A stretch of DNA of 64,000 nt from Candidatus Competibacter sp. (GTDB taxonomy: Bacteria > Pseudomonadota > Gammaproteobacteria > Competibacterales > Competibacteraceae), in NCBI GenBank assembly GCA_029624815.1, contig JARSSH010000057.1, forward strand, positions 142,014-206,013, in the 5' to 3' direction. This document shows, piece after piece, positions 27,586-36,608 of this stretch; positions within the stretch are counted from its first letter, which is position 1; each line of letters opens with the position of its first letter. The notes under the pieces were generated by a model. That model ran no database searches, was not told the DNA's origin, and was given only the letters and a program-made list of their open reading frames with translations. Both the position numbers and the translations under genes were made by a program.

Positions 27586-28821
27586 TCACACCAAGACCTC
27601 CACACAGGGCGGATGGCCGAGAAACGCGGTCGGACTGGCGGTCAGCCCATAAGCGCCGGACTGGAACACCACGATCAAGTCGCCGACATCGGCTTTCGCC
27701 AGCTCCATCCGGTCGGCCAGAATATCCAGCGGCGTGCACAGCGGCCCGACCACCGTCACGACTTCCCGTTCGGTTCCGACGACCCGGTTGCCGACCACGA
27801 CCGGATAATTCTTGCGGAGCACCTGGCCAAAGTTGCCGGACGCCGCCAAGTGATGATGCAAACCACCGTTGGTAATCAGGAAAGTGTGGCCGCGCGACAC
27901 CTTGCGATCCACCACCTCGGCGACGTAGAGGCCGGCTTCGCCGACCAGATAGCGGCCCAGTTCCAGCACCACTTGCGCCTGGGGTAGTCGTGCCTCAACC
28001 ACCGGCAGCCAGCGTTCCAGATTGACGGCGATCGGCGTCAGATCGAGCGGCTGGTCGCCAGGGAAGTAGGGAATGCCGAAACCGCCGCCGATGTTGAGCA
28101 GGCGCACCGGTCCCGGCGCGTCGGCCGCCAGCCGCAGCGCCAGCTCGAACGTGCGGTCGTGCGCTTCGACAATGGCCTCGGCGCGCAGATTCTGCGAGCC
28201 GGTGAAGATGTGAAAGCCCTCAAAATCCAGTTCCAGCTCGCCGATCCGTCGCAGCAGCGCCGGAACCTGCTCGGCGTCCACCCCGAACGGTTTGGGGCCG
28301 CCGCCCATCTTCATCCCGGAGGCTTTCAGCTCGAAATCCGGGTTGACCCGCACCGCCGTTCGGGGTCGCTGCCCCTGTTCCCGGCCCAGGCGGGCCGCCG
28401 TTTCCAGTTCCCGGACCGACTCCAGATTGATCGTAATGCCGGCGGCGATGGCGGCGGCCAGTTCCGGTGGCCGTTTTCCCGGACCGGCGAAGCTGATCTC
28501 GGCGGGACTCATGCCGGCGTCCAGCGCGACGCGCAATTCGCCCAGCGAGGCGACATCCAGTCCATCCACCAATCCGGCCATGTGCCGGACCAGCGCCGGC
28601 ATCGGATTGGCCTTGATCGCATAATGTAGCTTGATGGCGGTTGGTAGTTCGCCGCGCAGCAGCGCGACTTTTCGATCCAACAGGCGGCGGTCGTAGGCGT
28701 AAAACGGGGTTTGTCCGACCCGCGCCGCCAGTTGGGTCAGCGGAATGCCGCCCACCCGCAAACAGTCGTCGATGGTCGGAAACTGATCCATCGGCCAGTG
28801 GGCGGGGCGGGTTGTACCCAT
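27586..28821 (-). CDS. PLP-dependent decarboxylase, exosortase A system-associated
   Basis: Fold type III (alanine-racemase/ornithine-decarboxylase-like) enzyme of 411 residues. PLP Lys is in LHYAIKANPMPALV; other landmarks are ELRVALDAGMSPAEISFAGPGK, HIFTGSQNL, the GGGFGIPY phosphate loop, and the late GPLCTPLDILADRMEL where Cys and Asp complete the active site at the dimer interface. The opening VGGIPLTQLAARVGQTPFYAYD fits the subfamily named for exosortase A (EpsH) loci that make exopolysaccharide and sort PEP-CTERM proteins. AAGG precedes the ATG at 28821. It starts 21 bp after the ligase gene. Substrate is probably an amino acid; its identity is unknown. Confidence 0.85.
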   Translation of the reverse strand: MGTTRPAHWPMDQFPTIDDCLRVGGIPLTQLAARVGQTPFYAYDRRLLDRKVALLRGELPTAIKLHYAIKANPMPALVRHMAGLVDGLDVASLGELRVALDAGMSPAEISFAGPGKRPPELAAAIAAGITINLESVRELETAARLGREQGQRPRTAVRVNPDFELKASGMKMGGGPKPFGVDAEQVPALLRRIGELELDFEGFHIFTGSQNLRAEAIVEAHDRTFELALRLAADAPGPVRLLNIGGGFGIPYFPGDQPLDLTPIAVNLERWLPVVEARLPQAQVVLELGRYLVGEAGLYVAEVVDRKVSRGHTFLITNGGLHHHLAASGNFGQVLRKNYPVVVGNRVVGTEREVVTVVGPLCTPLDILADRMELAKADVGDLIVVFQSGAYGLTASPTAFLGHPPCVEVLV

Positions 28822-28842
28822 CGGCGTATACCTTATTAACCC

Positions 28843-30435
28843 TCAAACAAGCGATTCCGGAAATAGCGTGCGAAACTCCTCGACCAGGTTTTTGCGGTCG
28901 ATCTTGCCGTTGGGGTTGCGCGGCAGGTCGGCACGGCGGACGATCACCCGCAAGGGCGTCATGAAGTTGGGCAAGTGTTGTTTGCAGCGGGCGATCAGCG
29001 CGCTTTCGTTGAAATCGTCGCACAGCGGCTTGACCACGGCGACCACCGCCTGGCCGAGCATCGGATGCGGAATGCCCAGCGCCGCCGCTTCGGCCACCTG
29101 GCCGCTGCCGTACAGCACTTCTTCGATCTCGGTTGGGCTGACCCGATAGCCGGAGGTCTTGATCATGTCGTCCTTGCGGCCGATGAAATACAGGAACCCC
29201 TCCTCGTCGGCGCGCACCGTATCGCCGGACCAGACCGCCGGTTCGGTCAAGGGCAGGCCGGGGTTCTGGCCGGGCGCCGGGCGGAAGCGTTCGACGGTCT
29301 TGATCGGATCGTTCCAGTAACCCAGCGCCACCAGCGCGCCGCGATGCACCAGTTCGCCCGGTTCGCCGGGCGCGCAGGGCGAGCCATCCTCGCGCACCAC
29401 CAGAACCTCGGCATTGGGAATAGCCTTGCCGATGGAGTCCGGCCGGCGCTCGATTTCCGTCGGCGGCAGATAGGTGGAGCGGAAGGCTTCGGTCAGGCCG
29501 TACATCAGGAACGGGGTGGTTTTCGGCAAGACTCGGCGCAGGGCCGTCAGGGTGGCGCGCGGCATGGCCCCGCCGGAGTTGGTGAAATAGCGCAGGCTGT
29601 CCACCGCCGCCGCCGGCCATTCCAACTGCGCCAGTTGCACCCACATCGGCGGCACCGCCGCCAGTCCGGTGATCCGCTCGCGGGCGACCGTGTTGATCGC
29701 GTCGCGCGGCAGCAGATAATCCATCAGCACGACGCGCGCGCCGACCGCGAAAGCGGTGGTCATCTGGCTGAGGCCGTAATCGAAGCTGAACGGCAGCAGC
29801 GCCAGAATGCGGTCGTCGGCCCGGTTGTCGAGGTATTCGGCGACGCTGAAAGCGCCAGCCAGCATGTTGCGATGCGATAGAATCACGCCCTTGGGTTTGC
29901 CGGTGCTGCCCGAGGTGTACAGAATGGCGGCCATGTCGATGTCGATCGTTCGCGCCGCCGCCCGGCCGGCGTCCGCTTCCAGCAGTTCGGACCAGTCGAT
30001 GACTTGGATGTGGTGCATGCGGCGGCCGATGGACGATATTCCATCGGCCAGCACCAGGCTGTGCAGGTCCGGGCAGTCGGCCAGCACGGGTTTCAGCAAC
30101 TCCGCTCGGTCGCGCGCGGTGATCAGAACCCGAACGTTGCAGTCGCGCAGGATATAGGCCACCTGCTCGGCTTTTAATAAGGGATTGATCGGCACGAACG
30201 CGCCGCCGGCCAGCGCGGCGCCAAACAGGGTGACGACGGTTTCCAAGCGCTTCGGCAGGTAGACGGCGACCCGCTCGGTTCGATTCAGGTCGAGCGCCAG
30301 CAAGCCGCGGGCCGCGGCCTGAATCAGACTGGCGAGAGTGGCGTAATCCAGGCTGGTTCGCCGGTGAACGACCGCGATGGCGGTGGGCGTGCGCTCCGCC
30401 TGTTCGAGAATGAGTTCGTGCAGCAGTTTGACCAT
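28843..30435 (-). CDS. Acyl-CoA ligase (AMP-forming), exosortase A system-associated
   Basis: ANL-superfamily adenylating enzyme of 530 residues. ATP-binding P-loop ILYTSGSTGKPKGVILSH, motif YGLTEAFRSTYLPP, SGDTVRADEEGFLYFIGRKDD with the ribose-binding Asp, and catalytic Lys in NPNGKIDRKNL near the C-terminus. The start MVKLLHELILEQAERTPTA at 30435 fits the family start although no good ribosome site is seen; the frame stays open upstream without protein-like content. The pair ligase-decarboxylase is the one usually found in exosortase A loci together with an acyl carrier protein, but neither exosortase, carrier protein nor PEP-CTERM genes are in this window. It probably loads an amino or fatty acid for an unknown product. 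Confidence 0.87.
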   Translation of the reverse strand: MVKLLHELILEQAERTPTAIAVVHRRTSLDYATLASLIQAAARGLLALDLNRTERVAVYLPKRLETVVTLFGAALAGGAFVPINPLLKAEQVAYILRDCNVRVLITARDRAELLKPVLADCPDLHSLVLADGISSIGRRMHHIQVIDWSELLEADAGRAAARTIDIDMAAILYTSGSTGKPKGVILSHRNMLAGAFSVAEYLDNRADDRILALLPFSFDYGLSQMTTAFAVGARVVLMDYLLPRDAINTVARERITGLAAVPPMWVQLAQLEWPAAAVDSLRYFTNSGGAMPRATLTALRRVLPKTTPFLMYGLTEAFRSTYLPPTEIERRPDSIGKAIPNAEVLVVREDGSPCAPGEPGELVHRGALVALGYWNDPIKTVERFRPAPGQNPGLPLTEPAVWSGDTVRADEEGFLYFIGRKDDMIKTSGYRVSPTEIEEVLYGSGQVAEAAALGIPHPMLGQAVVAVVKPLCDDFNESALIARCKQHLPNFMTPLRVIVRRADLPRNPNGKIDRKNLVEEFRTLFPESLV

Positions 30436-30551
30436 GCGTGGAGGAGGAAGGAATCCGGTAGGCGAATGATGAATATAATTATGAACGATAATGGCCGGCG
30501 CGGTGACGGACGCCGGCGGGATAATTTCCCGGCTGGCTTGGAGGGAGGCGC

Positions 30552-30809
30552 ATGAAATCCCAGTGGGTCGAACCGATCCTGGTGCTGTATACGACCAGTG
30601 GCTGTCACCTGTGCGAACAAGCCGAAGCGTTGGTCCGGCGGCAAACCACCGGGGTCGGCACGGTCGAAATCGTCGACGATGAGGAGTTGCTGGAACGGTA
30701 CGGTGTCCGCATCCCGGTCCTGCGCCGCCTGGACACTGGGAACGAGCTGGATTGGCCTTTCGACGCGGACGGGGTCCGGCGTCTGCTGGGTAGCCATCAG
30801 CCCGTTTGA
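30552..30809 (+). CDS. Glutaredoxin-like protein (DUF836 family)
   Basis: 85-residue thioredoxin-fold protein with the active-site CHLC in LYTTSGCHLCEQAE, a cis-Pro in VRIPVLRR and the closing FDADGVRRLL. GGAGG lies 8-9 bp upstream of the ATG. Members of this small family are monothiol/dithiol redox proteins of unknown partner. The gene is divergent from the exosortase-associated ligase and is followed by a strong terminator, so it is a single-gene transcript. Confidence 0.88.
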   Translation: MKSQWVEPILVLYTTSGCHLCEQAEALVRRQTTGVGTVEIVDDEELLERYGVRIPVLRRLDTGNELDWPFDADGVRRLLGSHQPV

Positions 30810-30895
30810 GCGGATTTTGCACGTTTTGGAATGGGTGTGCCCGATGATCGTGCAAATCACTCCGCGACCCGGCGACGACGCCGCCCATTCGAAAC

Positions 30896-30927
30896 AGCCG
30901 GGACGCCGTTCCCGGCTTTGTTTTTTT
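30896..30927 (+). terminator. Rho-independent terminator after the glutaredoxin-like gene
   Basis: Perfect 8-bp stem AGCCGGGA/TCCCGGCT (30896-30903, 30910-30917) with a 6-base loop, followed by TTGTTTTTTT. Confidence 0.9.
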
Positions 30928-30936
30928 AGCGTGACC

Positions 30937-30987
30937 GCCCGCCCCCTCTTTCCATGGAGGGTGGAGGAATTTGGGAGAAAGGGGCGC
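30937..30987. repeat. Imperfect GC-rich hairpin before the beta-oxidation genes
   Basis: Arms GCCCCCTCTTTCC (30941-30953) and GGGAGAAAGGGGCGC (30973-30987) form an imperfect inverted repeat 30 bp ahead of the next start codon. It resembles other C-rich palindromes in the window and may be a leader hairpin. Confidence 0.45.
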
Positions 30988-31016
30988 TTCGATAGCCTGA
31001 GAGGACATCCACGATT

Positions 31017-33377
31017 ATGAATAACGCAGCAGCGATTCGCCGGGTGGCGGTTCTGGGCGCGGGCGTGATGGGGGCGCAGATCGCCGCCCATCTGGCCAAT
31101 GCCGACGTGCCGGTGGTGTTGTTCGACCTGCCGGCCAGGGACGGCGATCCCAACGGGGTCGTGACCCAAGCCATCGCCAACACGATCAAGCTCAGTCCGG
31201 CCCCATTCGCCGTCAGGGAGCGGGCCGACCTGATCCATCCCGCCAACTACGATCAGCGCCTGGAGGAGCTGCGGAGTTGCGATCTGCTGATCGAAGCCAT
31301 CGCCGAGCGTGCGGATTGGAAGGCCGACCTGTACCGGCGGATCGCGCCCTATCTCAACGAGCGGGCGATTCTGGCCACCAATACCTCCGGCCTACCGCTG
31401 AGCGTGCTGGCCGAGTCGGTGCCAGAGGCCGTGCGCCCGCGCTTTTGTGGCATCCATTTCTTCAATCCGCCGCGCTACATGGCGCTGGTGGAGCTGACTC
31501 CCTGCCAAGCCACCGATCCGGCCATTCTCGATTTGCTGGAAACCTTCCTGGTCAGCACCTTGGGCAAGGGCGTGGTCCGCGCCAAGGACACGCCGAACTT
31601 CGTCGCCAACCGCATCGGCGTGTTTTCCATGGCGGCGACCATCCATCACACCCGGATGTTTGGATTGGGGCTGGATTTGGTGGACGCGCTGACCGGTCCG
31701 GCCATCGGCCGGCCCAGGAGCGCCACCTACCGCACCGCCGACATTGTCGGCCTGGATACCATGGGCCATGTGTTCGAGGGCTCGGCGCTGGCGTTGCGCG
31801 ATGATCCGTGGCAGCGCTATTTCAACCCGCCCGCGTGGCTGGCCGCGCTGATCGACAAGGGTGCGCTGGGTCAGAAAACCAGGGCCGGCATCTACGCCAA
31901 CAAGGGCAAGCAGGTGCTGGATACGGCCACCGGCAACTATCGGGACGCCGGCGCCCAGCCCGACGAAGCGGTGCAAGCCCTCCTCAAGATCGAAAATCCC
32001 GCCGAAAAATTCGCCGCCCTACGCGCCAGCGCACATCCGCAGGCCCAATTCCTGTGGGCGATCCAGCGCGACGTGTTCCACTACGCGGCGGTGCTGCTGG
32101 CGGAAATCGCCGATACCGCCCGCGATGTGGATTTTGCCATTCGCTGGGGTTTCGGCTGGAGCATGGGACCGTTCGAGATCTGGCAAACGGTGGGTTGGAA
32201 ACAGGTGGCGGCCTGGATCGAGGAGGACATCGCCGCCGGCAAGGCCATGACCGCGACACCGCTGCCGGCCTGGGTCAAGCAAGTGGATGGCGCGCATCGG
32301 CCCGAGGGTTCCTATTCGGCGCTGGAGGGCGTCTACAAGCCGCGCTCCACGCTGCCGGTTTACCGGCGCCAGCTTTATCCCGAGCGGGTGCTGGGCGAAG
32401 CGCTGCCTCGTTACGGCGAGACCACGTTCGAGAATAGCGGCGTGCGACTGTGGAGCAGCGGCGACGGCATCGGCGTGCTGAGCTTCAAGAGCAAGATGCA
32501 CACGATCGGCGACGAGGTGCTGGACGGGGTGCTGGAGGCGTTGCGGATCGCCGAACAGCGCTTCGACGGTCTGGTGCTGTGGCAAACCGAAGCGCCGTTC
32601 AGCGTCGGCGCCAATCTGGCGCAGGTAGCGCCGATTCTGCAAGCCGGCGATGTCGCGACCTTCGAAAACGCCGTTGCCAAGTTCCAGCGCGCCACCGCCG
32701 CGCTGCGCTATTCGGCGCTGCCGGTGGTGGCGGCCACGCAAGGGCTGGCGTTGGGCGGCGGTTGCGAGTTTCTGATGCACTGCGACCGGGTGGTGGCGGC
32801 GCTGGAAAGTCACATCGGTCTGGTCGAGGTCGGAGTCGGACTGATTCCGGCCGGTGGCGGCTGCAAGGAGTTCGCCCTGCGCGCCATGATCGAGGCCAAG
32901 GGCGGCGACCTGCTGTCGTCTTTGCGCCCGTATTTCGAGGCGATGGCCATGGCCAAGGTCTCGCGCAGCGCCGAGGAAGCCAGGCAACTGGGCTACCTGA
33001 AGGCATCCGACACGATCGTGTTCAATCCCCACGAACTGTTGTACGTCGCCAAAATCCAGGCGCGGGCGCTGGCCGAGGCCGGTTATCGGCCACCGCAACC
33101 GCGTCCGATCCGGGTGGCGGGACGCACCGGCATCGCCGCCTGTCAGATGGCGCTGGTCAACATGCGCGACGGCGGGTTCATCTCCTCCCACGACTACCGA
33201 CTGGGCCTGAGCATCGCCCACGCTCTGTGTGGCGGCGACGTCGATGCCAATGCGCTGGTGGACGAAGAGTGGCTGCTCGGCTTGGAGCGCAAGCATTTCG
33301 TCGATCTGGCCCGGACCCCGCTAACCCAGGCCCGGATCGAGCACACGCTCAAGACCGGCAAGCCGCTGCGCAATTGA
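31017..33377 (+). CDS. 3-hydroxyacyl-CoA dehydrogenase / enoyl-CoA hydratase fusion, FadN-type
   Basis: Beta-oxidation bifunctional enzyme of 786 residues with the dehydrogenase first: Rossmann glycine loop VAVLGAGVMGAQIA at residues about 10-23, catalytic His in CGIHFFNPPRYMALVE, and GVVRAKDTPNFVANRIG. The crotonase-type hydratase domain is at the C-terminus (about 480-690) with LALGGGCEFLMHCDRVVA and the Glu-containing GLVEVGVGLIPAGGGCKE. This order is opposite to E. coli FadB and matches Bacillus FadN and the large YusL group. GAGAGGA precedes the ATG. The thiolase gene follows 19 bp downstream, so together they complete the second to fourth steps of fatty acid oxidation. Confidence 0.92.
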   Translation: MNNAAAIRRVAVLGAGVMGAQIAAHLANADVPVVLFDLPARDGDPNGVVTQAIANTIKLSPAPFAVRERADLIHPANYDQRLEELRSCDLLIEAIAERADWKADLYRRIAPYLNERAILATNTSGLPLSVLAESVPEAVRPRFCGIHFFNPPRYMALVELTPCQATDPAILDLLETFLVSTLGKGVVRAKDTPNFVANRIGVFSMAATIHHTRMFGLGLDLVDALTGPAIGRPRSATYRTADIVGLDTMGHVFEGSALALRDDPWQRYFNPPAWLAALIDKGALGQKTRAGIYANKGKQVLDTATGNYRDAGAQPDEAVQALLKIENPAEKFAALRASAHPQAQFLWAIQRDVFHYAAVLLAEIADTARDVDFAIRWGFGWSMGPFEIWQTVGWKQVAAWIEEDIAAGKAMTATPLPAWVKQVDGAHRPEGSYSALEGVYKPRSTLPVYRRQLYPERVLGEALPRYGETTFENSGVRLWSSGDGIGVLSFKSKMHTIGDEVLDGVLEALRIAEQRFDGLVLWQTEAPFSVGANLAQVAPILQAGDVATFENAVAKFQRATAALRYSALPVVAATQGLALGGGCEFLMHCDRVVAALESHIGLVEVGVGLIPAGGGCKEFALRAMIEAKGGDLLSSLRPYFEAMAMAKVSRSAEEARQLGYLKASDTIVFNPHELLYVAKIQARALAEAGYRPPQPRPIRVAGRTGIAACQMALVNMRDGGFISSHDYRLGLSIAHALCGGDVDANALVDEEWLLGLERKHFVDLARTPLTQARIEHTLKTGKPLRN

Positions 33378-33396
33378 TCGACGGGAGAAGCTATTG

Positions 33397-34593
33397 ATGA
33401 ACAAGCAAATCCAGGACGCTTACATCGTCGCCGCCGCGCGGACGCCGGTCGGCAAGGCGCGCGGCGCGTTCCGCAACACCCGCCCGGACGATCTGTTGGC
33501 GCATGTGCTGCGCGGGGTGGTGGCTCAATGTCCGGGGCTGGACCCGGCATCGATCGGCGACGTGATCGTTGGCTGCGCCATGCCCGAAGGCGAGCAGGGC
33601 ATGAACGTGGCCCGTATCGGCCTGCTGCTGGCCGGATTGCCGGACAGCGTGCCGGGCATGACCCTCAACCGTTTCTGCGCTTCTGGAGTGGAGGCGGTGG
33701 CTCGGGCCGCCGACCGCATCCGGTTGGGGGAGGCGGACGTGATGCTGGCCGCCGGCGCCGAAACCATGACCATGATTCCGATGGGCGGCAACAAGATCGC
33801 CCTCAATCCCGAGGTGTTCGCGAAAGACGAGAACATCGGCATCGCCTACGGCATGGGCCTGACCGCCGAGAAGGTGGCGGAGCAGTGGAACGTCTCGCGC
33901 GAGGATCAGGACGCTTTTGCCGCGGAGAGCCATCGTCGGGCATCCGCCGCCATCGCCGGTGGCGAATTCCGGCAGGAAATCCTGCCCTACACGGTCGTGG
34001 ACCGGATGCCGGACAGCAAGACCATGCAGGTGAAAATCCGCGAGCGGGTGGTGGAAAACGACGAAGGTCCGCGCCCCGACAGCACTTTGATGGGTTTGGC
34101 CAAGTTGAAGCCGGCGTTCGCCGCCCAAGGCAGCGTGACCGCCGGCAACAGCTCGCAGATGAGCGACGGCGCCGGGGCGGTGTTGCTGATGAGCGAGCGC
34201 CTGATCGATCGGTTGAACCTGAAGCCGCTGGCGCGTTTCGTCGGCTATGCCGTGGCCGGCGTGCCGGCGCGGATCATGGGCATTGGCCCCGTCGCCGCCA
34301 TCCCGAAGGCGCTCGATCTGGCCGGGTTGCATAAGGACGATATCGACTGGTTCGAGCTGAACGAAGCGTTCGCCGCGCAGAGTCTGGCGGTGATGCGCGA
34401 GCTGGAACTGGATCCGGCCAAGGTCAACCCCTTGGGTGGAGCGATTGCGTTGGGCCATCCGCTGGGCGCGACCGGGGCGATCCGCACCGCCACGCTGATC
34501 CATGGTCTGCGCCGGCGCGGCGGCAAATACGGTATGGTGACGATGTGCATCGGCACCGGCATGGGCGCGGCGGGGGTGTTCGAAGCGCTGTAG
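33397..34593 (+). CDS. Acetyl-CoA acyltransferase (3-ketoacyl-CoA thiolase)
   Basis: Thiolase of 398 residues ending the beta-oxidation pair. Nucleophile Cys94 is in TLNRFCASGVEAV, the second active-site motif is GGAIALGHPLGATGA, and the third is CIGTGMGAAGVFE. GGGAGAAG lies before the ATG at 33397; a TTG directly upstream is a less likely start. The N-terminus AYIVAAARTPVGKARGAF is typical of the degradative FadA-type group; a biosynthetic acetoacetyl-CoA thiolase role (for polyhydroxyalkanoate) is less likely given the partner gene. Confidence 0.92.
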   Translation: MNKQIQDAYIVAAARTPVGKARGAFRNTRPDDLLAHVLRGVVAQCPGLDPASIGDVIVGCAMPEGEQGMNVARIGLLLAGLPDSVPGMTLNRFCASGVEAVARAADRIRLGEADVMLAAGAETMTMIPMGGNKIALNPEVFAKDENIGIAYGMGLTAEKVAEQWNVSREDQDAFAAESHRRASAAIAGGEFRQEILPYTVVDRMPDSKTMQVKIRERVVENDEGPRPDSTLMGLAKLKPAFAAQGSVTAGNSSQMSDGAGAVLLMSERLIDRLNLKPLARFVGYAVAGVPARIMGIGPVAAIPKALDLAGLHKDDIDWFELNEAFAAQSLAVMRELELDPAKVNPLGGAIALGHPLGATGAIRTATLIHGLRRRGGKYGMVTMCIGTGMGAAGVFEAL

Positions 34594-34715
34594 GCGATTT
34601 TCTCCGGCGTCCGATAGTCGAGCTTTATCGGGAATCCGCCAGGATGACGGTTGCCGGGCGGTGACATTTCGTTATGCTGCCGGCTTGAGTAAAAGCAAAC
34701 AGAAGGGGATTGCGT

Positions 34716-35471
34716 ATGACTGCGATACGTGCGAGTGCGGGTCGGGGTTGGGGCTGGATCGTCGAGGGTTGGGATCTATTCGTTAAGGCGCCTGGGGTCT
34801 GGATCGTAATTCTGGTGATTTACATGGCCGTCAGCGTGGTGCTGTCGCTGATCCCATTGGTGGGGATGATCGCCCATGCCTTGCTGAGCCCGGTGCTTGC
34901 CGGTGGGATGTTGTATGGAGCGGCGACGCAGGCGCGGGGCGGGACTTTGGAAATCGGCCATTTGTTCCAGGGCTTTCGGGATCAGGAGCGGATGGGGCCG
35001 TTGGTGATGCTGGGCCTGTTCAGCGTGGCCGGCTACGTGCTGATGGCGCTGGTGGCGGTGATGTTCGTGGGCGGCGGCATGATGATGGGCGCGATGATGG
35101 ACAACGTGGGCGCGGGCGTGCCGCCCGAGGCGATGGGCGGACTGTTCGTCGGCGCTGGTCTCGTTGCCCTGTTGATCGTGATGACCATCGGTCTGGTGGT
35201 TGCCATGGCGCTGTTCTATGGCGTCCCTCTGGTCATGCTGTCCGGCCAGAATGCCTGGCCCGCCGTGCAGGCCAGCGTCGCCGCCTGCTGGATCAATATA
35301 TTGCCCTTGCTGGTGTTCGGCTTGATCTATCTGGTGCTGGCGGTGGTGGCGGTGATTCCGCTCGGGCTGGGTTTGCTCGTGCTGGGGCCGGTAACCGTCT
35401 GCGCGGTTTACGCCAGCTATCGGGAGATATTCGAAGAAACACCGTCGCCGGGCATCAGGCTGGCCAAATAG
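34716..35471 (+). CDS. Multi-pass membrane protein of the BPSS1780 family
   Basis: 251 residues with about five to six hydrophobic helices (roughly residues 29-50, 55-75, 100-125, 145-175, 195-220, 220-240). The opening GRGWGWIVEGWDLFVKAPG, LLSPVLAGGMLYGA and FEETP at the end are family-like. The start ATG 34716 follows AAGGGG. The function of the family is unknown. Met-rich runs (GGGMMMGAMMD) lie in the loop between helices. It is unlinked in function to its neighbours as far as I can see. Confidence 0.8.
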   Translation: MTAIRASAGRGWGWIVEGWDLFVKAPGVWIVILVIYMAVSVVLSLIPLVGMIAHALLSPVLAGGMLYGAATQARGGTLEIGHLFQGFRDQERMGPLVMLGLFSVAGYVLMALVAVMFVGGGMMMGAMMDNVGAGVPPEAMGGLFVGAGLVALLIVMTIGLVVAMALFYGVPLVMLSGQNAWPAVQASVAACWINILPLLVFGLIYLVLAVVAVIPLGLGLLVLGPVTVCAVYASYREIFEETPSPGIRLAK

Positions 35472-35540
35472 CGGGCAGGGGCCTTCGCGGTTCCCCTGCT
35501 CGGAAACAAGGAGAGGCGGCGCGCGCCGGGGTGGTTGCAC

Positions 35541-35912
35541 TCAATTCAGATCGAGCGCGTATTGCTTGAGATCCTTCAGCGAAACCACTTCCAGCGCCGC
35601 CTCGTGCGTCGCCGTCAATAGCACGCGCGGCGCCATGCCGGCATCCAGCGCTTCCTTCCAGCGGGCGGCGCACAGGCACCAGCGGTCGCCAGGACGCAGG
35701 CCGGGGAAGGCGAATTCCGGCACGGGGGTGCTCAGATCGTTGCCGCGCGCTTTGCTGAACGCCAGAAACTCGGTGCTGACTTGGACGCAGATTGCGTGGC
35801 GACCCGGATCCTGGGGGCCGGTTTCGCACTTGCCGGTACGGGTGAAGCCGGTCATGGGTGACGTGCAGCAGGTTTCCAGCCTGCCGCCGAGCGCGTTCTT
35901 TGCTGCTGTCAT
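35541..35912 (-). CDS. DUF2237 family protein
   Basis: 123-residue soluble protein. Start ATG 35912 (MTAAKNALGGRLETCC) is chosen because the family begins near the NALG motif; the open frame continues 38 codons upstream without conserved content. Recognisable features: CCTSPMTGFTRTGKCETGPQ, GRHAICVQVSTEFLAFS, GNDLSTPVPEFAFPGLRPGD, WCLCAARWKEAL and LTATHEAALEVV. The many conserved Cys suggest metal binding or redox activity, but no function is established. It is convergent with the upstream membrane protein gene. Confidence 0.88.
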   Translation of the reverse strand: MTAAKNALGGRLETCCTSPMTGFTRTGKCETGPQDPGRHAICVQVSTEFLAFSKARGNDLSTPVPEFAFPGLRPGDRWCLCAARWKEALDAGMAPRVLLTATHEAALEVVSLKDLKQYALDLN

Positions 35913-36240
35913 GGAGTTTCCCGCGGTGAAATGGGGCGAAAGGCCAAGGGCTGGGGCCGTTCCGATCGACGGAAACCTTGGCGCGGCTTGCGATTGAGCA
36001 TAGAACGCGGAGGGTGCGAACGCCAATACCGGCGCGCGAGCCGGTCATGATTCCGGTCCAAACCGATCCGGTCCGGTTGGGTTTGGACTGCGGGAGCCAG
36101 TTGCGACGATCGGTTGGGGGGAAACGAGGCGGCGCGGCCCGAACGAGTCAGGCCGCGCTGGGTGGTTTGCCAGCCAAGATGCGGGCGGGGAACAACAAAC
36201 GGAGGGAGAGACGGTGGGGCATGACGACGCCGTCCCCGTT
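35913..36240. other. Intergenic region without a supported gene
   Basis: 328 bp upstream of the DUF2237 gene and downstream of the 72-residue protein gene. It contains one inverted repeat, GCGCGGCC (36132-36139) and GGCCGCGC (36151-36158), without a following T-run. Open frames crossing it have no protein-like composition or ribosome site. Confidence 0.6.
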
Positions 36241-36459
36241 TCAGCCGACTCCGGAGAGCAGCGACTTGATCAGCCGCTCCCGCAATAGTTGCGTCGCCTC
36301 GAATATTTCCTGTGCGGTTTCCACATACAGCGGCCCCGCCTCGCGATAGATGCCGCCGTGGTTGCCCACCAGTTGAACCGCTACCCGTGTTTTCTGCACC
36401 ATCTTGGTTTGCTGGCGGTCCCAGACCAGTGCTTTGTCGGTTGCAATGGCTAATGACAT
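36241..36459 (-). CDS. Small protein of unknown function
   Basis: 72 residues from ATG 36459, with GAGGGG 8 bp upstream, which is why I treat it as real. The sequence MSLAIATDKALVWDRQQTKM, then KTRVAVQLVGNHGG, looks like a short beta-rich head followed by a helix (ETAQEIFEATQLLRERL). No membrane segment, Cys pair or known motif. It lies upstream of DUF2237 on the same strand but 328 bp away. I do not recognise it. Confidence 0.65.
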   Translation of the reverse strand: MSLAIATDKALVWDRQQTKMVQKTRVAVQLVGNHGGIYREAGPLYVETAQEIFEATQLLRERLIKSLLSGVG

Positions 36460-36608
36460 GATGGCATCCCCTCGGTTTGAGCGATCGAAACCGGCTCGAA
36501 GCTGAGTGTTCGGGCCGACCGACGCGCAGGCGTCAAACCGAGATAAGCATTATCGATGCCAATGGATAGAGACGCCGAACCCGCGATGGTTGGCGGGTCC
36601 GGCTGGTT

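Noticed and set aside
36132..36158. Inverted repeat GCGCGGCC/GGCCGCGC in a gene-free region
   Set aside because: No T-run, no spacing to a promoter and no second copy seen; expected by chance in GC-rich DNA.
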